Assembly (NCBI GenBank): GCA_036406615.1
Contig: DASXAQ010000001.1
Coordinates: 27,245-91,244 of the forward strand
Source: DASXAQ01 sp036406615
Lineage (GTDB): Bacteria > Actinomycetota > UBA4738
Reading direction: 5' to 3'
DNA length: 64,000 bases
Below, piece after piece: positions 58,361 to 64,000 of this stretch; position 1 is the stretch's first letter; each line of letters opens with the position of its first letter. Under the pieces are notes generated by a model that saw nothing but the letters and a program-made list of their open reading frames with translations, did no database searches and had not been told where the DNA came from. A program made the translations under genes and the position numbers.

Positions 58361-59737
58361 ATGGCAGAGCCGGTCCAGTTCAACCTGAAGCCCGACGACC
58401 TTCCGACCGCCTGGTACAACATCATGCCGGACCTGGCGGCCGTCGCGCAGCCGCTGCCGCCGCTGCACCCGGGGACGAAGGAGCCGGTCGGTCCCGCGGA
58501 CCTGGCGCCGCTGTTCCCCGAATCGTTGATCCTGCAGGAGGTGTCGACCGAGCGCTGGATCGACATCCCCGGAGCGGTCCTGGACGTCTACCGGCTGTGG
58601 AGGCCGACGCCACTGTACCGGGCGCGAAGGCTCGAACAGGCCCTGGAGACGCCCGCCCACATCTACTTCAAGTACGAGGGCACCTCGCCCGCCGGCTCCC
58701 ACAAGCCGAACACGGCCATCGCGCAGGCGTACTACAACAAGGAGGCCGGCATCACGCGCCTGGCGACGGAGACCGGCGCCGGACAGTGGGGATCGGCCCT
58801 GTCCATGGCCTGCCAGTTCTTCGGGCTCGACTGCCTGGTCTTCATGGTGAAGGCGTCGTACGAGCAGAAGCCGTACCGCCGCATCTTCATGGAGACGATG
58901 GGCGCGGAGGTTCGGCCATCGCCGACGTCCACCACCGCCGCGGGCAAGCGGATCCTGGAGGGCGACCCCAACTCGACCGGCTCGCTCGGCATCGCGATCA
59001 GCGAGGCCGTGGAGATCGCGGCCACCAACCCCGACACGAACTACTCGCTCGGCAGCGTGCTGAACCACGTCCTGCTGCACCAGACGGTGATCGGCCTCGA
59101 GGCGCAGAAGCAGATGCAGATGGCCGGCGAGTCGCCCGACGTCGTCATCGGCGCGGTCGGGGGAGGTTCGAACTACGCGGGCCTCGCGTACCCGTTCATG
59201 GCCGAACGGCTCTCGGGCGCCAAGCCGACCCGGTTCGTCGCCACGGAGCCCGCGGCCTGCCCGACGCTCACGCGCGGCGAGTTCGCGTACGACTTCGGCG
59301 ACACCGGTGAGATGACGCCGCTGGTCCCGATGTACACGCTCGGCCACACGTTCGTTCCCGCGCCGGTGCACGCCGGTGGCCTTCGGTACCACGGCGACGC
59401 GCCGTCGCTGTCCCTGCTGGTCAAGGAGGGACACATGGACGCGCGCGCGTACACGCAGAACCAGGTCTTCGACGCGGGAACGCAGTTCGCCCGCACCCAG
59501 GGGATCATCCCGGCGCCGGAGTCCGCGCACGCGGTGCGCGCGACGATCGACGAGGCCATCGAAGCGCGCGACGACGGCAAGGACCGCGTGATCCTGTTCA
59601 ACCTGTCGGGGCACGGGTTCTTCGACATGCAGGCGTACGACGACTACAACAACGGGCGGCTGCCCGAGGTCGAGTTCCGCGAGGAGGACGTGGTGGCCGG
59701 CCTGGCGCACCTGCCGGGCGTGCCGATGCCAGGCTAG
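58361..59737 (+). CDS. TrpB2-type tryptophan synthase beta chain
   Basis: This 458-residue PLP enzyme is of the long TrpB2 type, recognised by its N-terminal extension ([12 protein letters not shown]) and [12 protein letters not shown]. The PLP lysine is K115 in GSHKPNTA, the carboxylate loop is [11 protein letters not shown] and the phosphate loop [16 protein letters not shown]. It makes L-tryptophan from indole and serine. No trpA or other trp gene is nearby, which suits TrpB2, often a stand-alone indole salvage enzyme. ATG 58361 has GAGGAGG upstream. Confidence 0.93.
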   Translation: MAEPVQFNLKPDDLPTAWYNIMPDLAAVAQPLPPLHPGTKEPVGPADLAPLFPESLILQEVSTERWIDIPGAVLDVYRLWRPTPLYRARRLEQALETPAHIYFKYEGTSPAGSHKPNTAIAQAYYNKEAGITRLATETGAGQWGSALSMACQFFGLDCLVFMVKASYEQKPYRRIFMETMGAEVRPSPTSTTAAGKRILEGDPNSTGSLGIAISEAVEIAATNPDTNYSLGSVLNHVLLHQTVIGLEAQKQMQMAGESPDVVIGAVGGGSNYAGLAYPFMAERLSGAKPTRFVATEPAACPTLTRGEFAYDFGDTGEMTPLVPMYTLGHTFVPAPVHAGGLRYHGDAPSLSLLVKEGHMDARAYTQNQVFDAGTQFARTQGIIPAPESAHAVRATIDEAIEARDDGKDRVILFNLSGHGFFDMQAYDDYNNGRLPEVEFREEDVVAGLAHLPGVPMPG

Positions 59738-59760
59738 GGCCCGCAAGCCGTCAGCCGTCG

Positions 59761-61122
59761 TCAGCCGTCGTCAGCTGCGACCTCGGCCTCGGCGAGGCGC
59801 CGCCGCAGGAACGCCTGGTCCACGGGGTTCGTGGCCAGGTCCAATGCGCGCCGGTACGCGGCCGCGGATTCGTCGCTTCGTCCGAGCCGGCGCAGCAGGT
59901 CGGCGCGAGCCGAGTGCAGCAGGTGGTAGTCGTCCAGCGCGCCGTCCGCGACCAGGTCGTCCATCATCGCAAGGCCGTGCTCGGGCCGGGTGGCCATCGC
60001 GACGGCGACGGCCTGGTTCAGCCGCACCACCGGCGACGGCAGGATGGCGGCGAGCTCCGCGTACCGCTCGGCGATTCGATGCCAGTCGGTTCCCTCCGGG
60101 CGAAGCGCCCGCCCGTGCTCGGCGGCGATGGCAGCCTGCAGCGCGTACGGCCCGGGGCCTGCCCGCACCGCGCGTTCGGCGAGGTCCAGGCCTTCGTCGA
60201 TCTCGGCGCGATCCCATCGGGCGCGATCCTGGTCCTCCAGCAGGACCAGGCGGCCGTCGGCGTCGACCCGCGCGTCGCGGCGCGAATCCTGCAGCAGCAT
60301 CAGCGCCAGCAGGCCCCTGGCCTCGGCTTCGTCGGGCATCAGGCGCGTCAGGAGCCGTGTGAGCCGGATGGCGTCGGCGCAGAGCTCGACGCGGACGAGC
60401 GATTCGGCATCGGTTGCCGCGTAGCCCTCGTTGAACGCCAGGTACAGCACCGCGAGCACCGCGTCGAGGCGTTCGGGCAGCAGTTCGTCCCGCGGCACTC
60501 GAACGGGGATGCCCGCGTCGCGGATCTTGCGCTTGGCGCGCACCAGCCGCTGCGCCACGGTGGGCTCCGGGACCAGAAACGCGCGCGCGATCTCCCGGGT
60601 GGTCAGGCCGCCCAGGGTACGCAGCGTGAGCGCCACCTGCGCCTCGATCGCGAGCGCGGGGTGACAGCAGGTGAACATCAGCGCGAGGCGCTCGTCGGGA
60701 ACCACGTCGAGTTCGTCCTGACCCTCCGCGGTGGCCTCGGCCTCCCGGCGCGCCTGGCGTTCGAGCTCCGCGCGCTTCTGTTCGAAGCGGCGCTCACGGC
60801 GCAGCCGGTCGATGGCCTTGTTGCGCGCGGCGGTGGTGATCCATGCCGCGGGGTTGTCCGGGATGCCGTGCGAAGGCCAGCGCTCGAGGGCGACGGCGAA
60901 CGCTTCCTGGACGGCCTCCTCGGCCGCGTCGATGTCGCCCAGCACGCGCGCCAGCGTCGCGACCGCCCGCCCGGACTCGTGCCGGAACAGGCGGTCGACG
61001 ACGTCGGCCGGTTCCGCCGCTACTCGTGCTCCTCGAAGATCGGGCGAACCTCCACGATCCCCCCGTACTTCACCGACGGGATCGCCGAGGCGGCCTCGAT
61101 CGCCTCGTCCAGGTTCTGGCAT
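59761..61122 (-). CDS. ECF sigma factor of the ECF42/SigJ-like group (DUF6596)
   Basis: This sigma-70 family protein has region 2 ([41 protein letters not shown]) and region 4 ([29 protein letters not shown]) followed by a long C-terminal domain of about 250 residues with TPR-like repeats ([20 protein letters not shown]). This layout with a DGPF protein next door defines ECF42. The conserved part begins near [12 protein letters not shown], but no ATG, GTG or TTG lies just before it. The only in-frame start upstream is ATG 61122, inside the yciI-like gene, which would add about 34 unusual residues. The true start is unclear. Confidence 0.82.
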   Translation of the reverse strand: MPEPGRGDRGRLGDPVGEVRGDRGGSPDLRGARVAAEPADVVDRLFRHESGRAVATLARVLGDIDAAEEAVQEAFAVALERWPSHGIPDNPAAWITTAARNKAIDRLRRERRFEQKRAELERQARREAEATAEGQDELDVVPDERLALMFTCCHPALAIEAQVALTLRTLGGLTTREIARAFLVPEPTVAQRLVRAKRKIRDAGIPVRVPRDELLPERLDAVLAVLYLAFNEGYAATDAESLVRVELCADAIRLTRLLTRLMPDEAEARGLLALMLLQDSRRDARVDADGRLVLLEDQDRARWDRAEIDEGLDLAERAVRAGPGPYALQAAIAAEHGRALRPEGTDWHRIAERYAELAAILPSPVVRLNQAVAVAMATRPEHGLAMMDDLVADGALDDYHLLHSARADLLRRLGRSDESAAAYRRALDLATNPVDQAFLRRRLAEAEVAADDG

Positions 61123-61376
61123 TCGATGAGGAAGAAGCCGCCCAGCTGCTCCTTGGTCTCCGCGTACGGGCCGTCCGTGGTGAGCGTCTTGCCGTCCTTC
61201 TGACGGATCGTGGTCGCGGTGGCCGTCGGCTGCAACTGCTCGCCGCCGCGCATCTGGCCCTTCTCCACCAGCCCGTTGGCGTACTTCTCGTACTCCTGCA
61301 TCCGGGCGGCCATCTCGTTCGGGGGCAGCGACCCCCAGCTCTTCTCGTCGTCGTGGATCAGCAGCGCGTATTTCAT
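61020..61376 (-). CDS. YciI-family DGPF-motif protein
   Basis: This 118-residue YCII-related protein has the DGPF-type signature [15 protein letters not shown] (Phe of DGPF is Tyr here) and [10 protein letters not shown]. Such proteins are the standard partners of ECF42 sigma factors, and the genes overlap or abut. It is a small dimeric ferredoxin-like fold of unclear function, perhaps a regulator of the sigma factor. The N-terminus [14 protein letters not shown] is typical. Confidence 0.9.
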   Translation of the reverse strand: MKYALLIHDDEKSWGSLPPNEMAARMQEYEKYANGLVEKGQMRGGEQLQPTATATTIRQKDGKTLTTDGPYAETKEQLGGFFLIECQNLDEAIEAASAIPSVKYGGIVEVRPIFEEHE

Positions 61377-61496
61377 CGCCGGCTCCTCTCGCCCGCCGCG
61401 GCGCCCGTCGCCGCGTTCACCCTACCGACGAACGGTCCGGGGCGAAATCGACAGCTGCGGGGGCCCTCCGGTTGCATTCCGGGGCCATTCGGCGGG

Positions 61497-61526
61497 CATC
61501 GGCGGGGATCGGCCGGGATCGGCGGT
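61497..61526 (+). repeat. three 10-bp tandem units upstream of the acyl-CoA synthetase
   Basis: The units CATCGGCGGG, GATCGGCCGG and GATCGGCGGT follow each other at 61497-61526, with a weaker copy just before. They end 3 bases before a -10-like TACAAT (61530-61535). The 10-base period matches one DNA helical turn and would cover the -35 region. Confidence 0.45.
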
Positions 61527-61589
61527 CCCTACAATCGCCGCGAGGCCCGGCCGTCGCGCGACGGCCGGCCCTTCATGGAGGTTGCGGCG

Positions 61590-63227
61590 GTGCGGGGCCT
61601 GATGCAGCACGACGAGCTGCTCGTCTCGAGGCTGCTGGAGCGCGCCGAGACGTTCCACCCGCGGGTTCGGGTCGTGACGGCGGGGCCGGCGGGAGCGCAC
61701 GAGGAGTCGTATGCGGAGCTGGCCGGGCGCGCTCGCCGGGTCGCGTCGGCCCTGATCGCTCGCGGGATTCGGCCCGGCGATCGTGTCGCGACGTTCGCCT
61801 GGAACTCGTCGCGCCACCTCGAGCTCTACTTCGCCGTTCCGGGGATGGGGGCGGTGTTGCACACGCTGAACGCCCGGCTGCATCCGCGGCAGGTCGCCGC
61901 GATCGTGCGCCACGCCGGCGACGCCACGGTGTTCGTGGACCCGGCGCTTGCCGGCGAGTGGGGGGCGGTGGCTGCCCCGCTCGACGCGCCGGTCCCGTTG
62001 GTTTCCCTCGGCGGCGAGGAGGAGACTTCGGCCGTGGTCCCGGGCGCGACCCTGTACGAGGACCTGGTGGCGTCGGGCGACGCCGGCTTCGCATGGCCCG
62101 ACGTCGACGAGAACGACGCGGCGCTGCTTTGCTACACGTCCGGCACCACCGGCGCGCCGAAAGGGGTGCTTTCGTCGCACCGTTCGATCTACCTGCACGC
62201 GCTGATGCACACCATGGCCGACACCGTGGCGCTGTCGGAGCGCGACGTCGTGCTGTCGGTGGTGCCGATGTTCCACGCGGGTGGGTGGGGCTTCCCCTAT
62301 TCCGCGACGCTGGTGGGCGCCGCGCAGGTGCTGCCGGGCGCGCTCGGCGCGGATGCGGCCACGCTGGCCGCGTTGATCGAGACGCAGGGCGTCACCGTGG
62401 CGACCGGCGTGCCCACCGTCTGGATCAACCTGCTACGCGAGTTGGAGCGCGCACCCCGCGACGTGAGCTCGCTTCGGATGATCAAGACCGGCGGCGCCGC
62501 CATGCCGGCCGCGCGGATCCGCGAGTACCGGGAACGCCACGGCGTCGAGGTGCTCCAGGGCTGGGGCATGACGGAGACCGGGCCGCTCGCCTCGCTCGCG
62601 CGGCCTGCGCCGGAACACGACGACCTGTCCGAGGACGAACGCGACCGCCTGCTGGCCGGGCAGGGCCGTCCGGTCCCGGGCATCCGCATCAGGGTGGTCG
62701 ACGTCTCTGGCGCGCAGGTGCCGTGGGACGCGGCGACGATCGGCGAGATCCAGGTGCGGGGCAATTGGGTGGCGGCCGGCTACTTCTCCGACCCGGCACG
62801 CTCTGCGGAGGCGCTGCAGGACGGCTGGCTGCGCACGGGCGACATGGCCACGATCGATCCGCTCGGGTTCCTTCGTCTGGTGGATCGAAACAAGGACCTG
62901 GTGAAGTCGGGCGGCGAGTGGATCTCGTCGCTGGAGCTCGAAGCGGCGCTCATGGCGCACCCGGGCGTTCAGGAGGCGGCGGTGGTCGCGGCGCCGCACG
63001 AGACGTGGCTGGAGCGGCCGCTGGCATTCGTCGTGCGCAGGGGTGGGTCAGCGGCAACGAAGGAGGAGCTGCTGTCGTCGATCGCGCCGGAGTTCCCGTC
63101 TTGGTGGCTGCCGGACGACGTGGTGTTCGTCGACGAGATCCCGAAGACGAGCGTCGGGAAGTTCGACAAGCGGGCCTTGCGGGAACGGCTTGGCCCGTCG
63201 TCGGATGGGGGCGACGGGACCGCATGA
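61590..63227 (+). CDS. AMP-forming acyl-CoA synthetase
   Basis: This 545-residue adenylating enzyme activates a fatty or related acid to its CoA thioester. The ATP motif is CYTSGTTGAPKG (about 180). Further motifs are GWGMTETGPLAS, GWLRTGDMATID, the hinge RNKDLVKSGGEWIS and the C-terminal catalytic Lys in PKTSVGKFDK. Length and motifs match medium/long-chain acyl-CoA synthetases (FadD/AlkK-like). I use GTG 61590, which has GGAGG 8 bases upstream; ATG 61575 is an alternative. TACAAT at 61530 is the likely -10 box. Confidence 0.9.
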   Translation: MRGLMQHDELLVSRLLERAETFHPRVRVVTAGPAGAHEESYAELAGRARRVASALIARGIRPGDRVATFAWNSSRHLELYFAVPGMGAVLHTLNARLHPRQVAAIVRHAGDATVFVDPALAGEWGAVAAPLDAPVPLVSLGGEEETSAVVPGATLYEDLVASGDAGFAWPDVDENDAALLCYTSGTTGAPKGVLSSHRSIYLHALMHTMADTVALSERDVVLSVVPMFHAGGWGFPYSATLVGAAQVLPGALGADAATLAALIETQGVTVATGVPTVWINLLRELERAPRDVSSLRMIKTGGAAMPAARIREYRERHGVEVLQGWGMTETGPLASLARPAPEHDDLSEDERDRLLAGQGRPVPGIRIRVVDVSGAQVPWDAATIGEIQVRGNWVAAGYFSDPARSAEALQDGWLRTGDMATIDPLGFLRLVDRNKDLVKSGGEWISSLELEAALMAHPGVQEAAVVAAPHETWLERPLAFVVRRGGSAATKEELLSSIAPEFPSWWLPDDVVFVDEIPKTSVGKFDKRALRERLGPSSDGGDGTA

Positions 63228-63264
63228 GGTCGTGGGCGTGGTTGCGCGAACCCAAGCAAGGTGG

Positions 63265-63293
63265 TTGACGATCGAACGTACGTTCGGTATGAT
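63265..63293 (+). promoter_or_regulatory. strong promoter with an embedded LexA (SOS) box
   Basis: TTGACG (63265-63270) and TATGAT (63288-63293) are separated by 17 bases. The spacer contains the perfect palindrome CGAACGTACGTTCG (63273-63286), which matches the CGAACNNNNGTTCG LexA box of actinobacteria and Bacillus. LexA bound here would block RNA polymerase, and DNA damage would release it. Confidence 0.75.
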
Positions 63294-63329
63294 GGAGGTT
63301 CTCCCCCCGAGACCGATCCGAGGTCCGGG

Positions 63330-64000
63330 TTGAACGATCGAAATCGCCGTGACGCGCTGGTGTCGTCGATGGACGCCGTGCAGTGTCGCATCGGGGCTGC
63401 CCAGCTGGAGTTGCTTTCGTTGATCGCCGAGGGCGATGCCGCCGAAGTCTGGCGGGGCGACGGCGCACGGGACATGGCCCACTGGGTCTGTCTGCGCTAC
63501 GGCGTCTCCGAGTGGAAGGCCAGGCGCTGGGTCGCGGCGGGCCACGCCCTCGACGAGCTGCCCGCGATCGCGGGGGCCCTGGCCTCTGGGACGCTCAGCC
63601 TGGACAAGGCCGTGGAGCTGGTGCGCTTCGCCACGCCGGGAACCGAGGCCCGGCTGTTGGCCTGGGCTCAGGGCGTGTCGGCCGGGCGGATCCGCCACCG
63701 CGCCGACCTCGAGACCCGGCCGGTGATCGAAGAGGCCACAGAGGCCGAGCGGGCCCGGTTCGTGTCCTGGTGGTACCTGGACGAGGGCCGGCGCCTCGGC
63801 CTTGAGGCCGAGCTGCCCGCGGCCCAGGGCGCGATCGTGGTGCGAGCGCTCGAGCACCTGGCCCGCCAGCTGCCGGTCATGCCGGGCGAGGACGGGCCAT
63901 GGGCGGAGCGGGCCCGCCGGGCCGACGCGCTGGTGCAGCTGTGCTGCTCGGCATCCGGTTCAACCGGCGGTGCCGGTACCACCCTGATCGTGCACGCCCC
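63330..64000 (+). CDS. DUF222 (13E12 repeat-type) protein, 3' end beyond the window
   Basis: An open frame runs from TTG 63330 (GAGG 6 bases upstream; ATG 63369 is an alternative) to the window edge, about 223 residues. It reads RIGAAQLELLSLIAEGDAAEVW, then ARDMAHWVCLRYGVSEWKARRWVAAGHALDELP and GTLSLDKAVELVRFATP, which is the DUF222 domain of 13E12-repeat proteins. These usually end in an HNH nuclease domain that would lie outside the window. The SOS box upstream is consistent with known LexA control of relatives in Mycobacterium. Confidence 0.82.
   Translation, partial: MNDRNRRDALVSSMDAVQCRIGAAQLELLSLIAEGDAAEVWRGDGARDMAHWVCLRYGVSEWKARRWVAAGHALDELPAIAGALASGTLSLDKAVELVRFATPGTEARLLAWAQGVSAGRIRHRADLETRPVIEEATEAERARFVSWWYLDEGRRLGLEAELPAAQGAIVVRALEHLARQLPVMPGEDGPWAERARRADALVQLCCSASGSTGGAGTTLIVHA

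Noticed and set aside
1..64000. CRISPR arrays, tRNA or rRNA genes, insertion sequences, phage genes
   Set aside because: None was found: no regularly spaced repeats, no recognisable tRNA fold or CCA end, no transposase or integrase frame.

Overview
High-GC (about 70%) bacterial chromosome segment, most likely from an uncultured member of the Actinomycetota. Support comes from a sortase with an LPxTG-anchored cupredoxin, a DUF222 (13E12-type) gene behind an actinobacterial/Bacillus-type LexA box, an HrdB-like sigma factor, a wax-ester/DGAT-type acyltransferase, DUF4328 membrane proteins, a TrpB2-type synthase, and many genes that appear to be translated leaderless from TANNNT -10 boxes. A related GC-rich soil lineage (for example Chloroflexota, Limnocylindria-like) cannot be excluded. 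No rRNA, tRNA, CRISPR array, integrase or transposase was recognised. Coding density is about 95%, in short operons with many 4-base (ATGA/GTGA) overlaps.

Layout. 1-2.1 kb: DrrAB-type ABC exporter. 2.1-7.6 kb: secreted and peptide-active proteins (coiled-coil/lysozyme-like protein, HEHxE-type secreted protein, gamma-glutamyltransferase, DUF885 metallopeptidase). 7.6-12 kb: rhodanese, MFS exporter, a seven-repeat FG-GAP protein. 12-19 kb: DUF72, GNAT, primary-type sigma factor, proline-iminopeptidase-like hydrolase, zinc alcohol dehydrogenase, ThDP enzyme. 18.5-19.8 kb: LPxTG cupredoxin with its sortase. 19.8-24.9 kb: a compact operon resembling the biogenesis part of methylamine-dehydrogenase (mau) loci. 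It encodes a MauE-like protein, a Tat-exported Cys-rich light-chain-like protein, two MauD-like thioredoxins, a cysteine-free CcdA/MauF-like membrane protein, an unknown protein, a 27-residue overlapping ORF and a second exported Cys-rich peptide. It has no heavy chain and no MauG, and it is the best candidate for an undescribed system here.

24.9-38.6 kb: WS/DGAT acyltransferase, GGDEF-EAL regulator, a four-gene coupled operon (two zinc-ribbon DUF4328 paralogues, hydrolase, amidase), transketolase, aromatic amino-acid decarboxylase, MacB-like ABC transporter. 38.7-44.3 kb: luciferase-like oxidoreductase, CDGSH protein, G6PDH with an FAD reductase, GNAT, then a leaderless 19-codon leader ORF followed by a hairpin and an intrinsic terminator ahead of an unknown gene (likely attenuator). 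44.3-50.6 kb: GH5 hydrolase, CDP-alcohol phosphotransferase, second cupredoxin, GreA, class-I glutamine amidotransferase, an anchored FN3 protein, ornithine-cyclodeaminase-like enzyme. 50.7-53.5 kb: lutABC lactate oxidation operon. 53.5-58.2 kb: CBS protein, then molybdenum-cofactor genes (moaA divergent from a MogA-XdhC fusion) and a HAD phosphatase. 58.4-64 kb: TrpB2, an ECF42-type sigma factor with its DGPF/YciI partner, acyl-CoA synthetase, and a truncated SOS-controlled DUF222 gene at the window edge.
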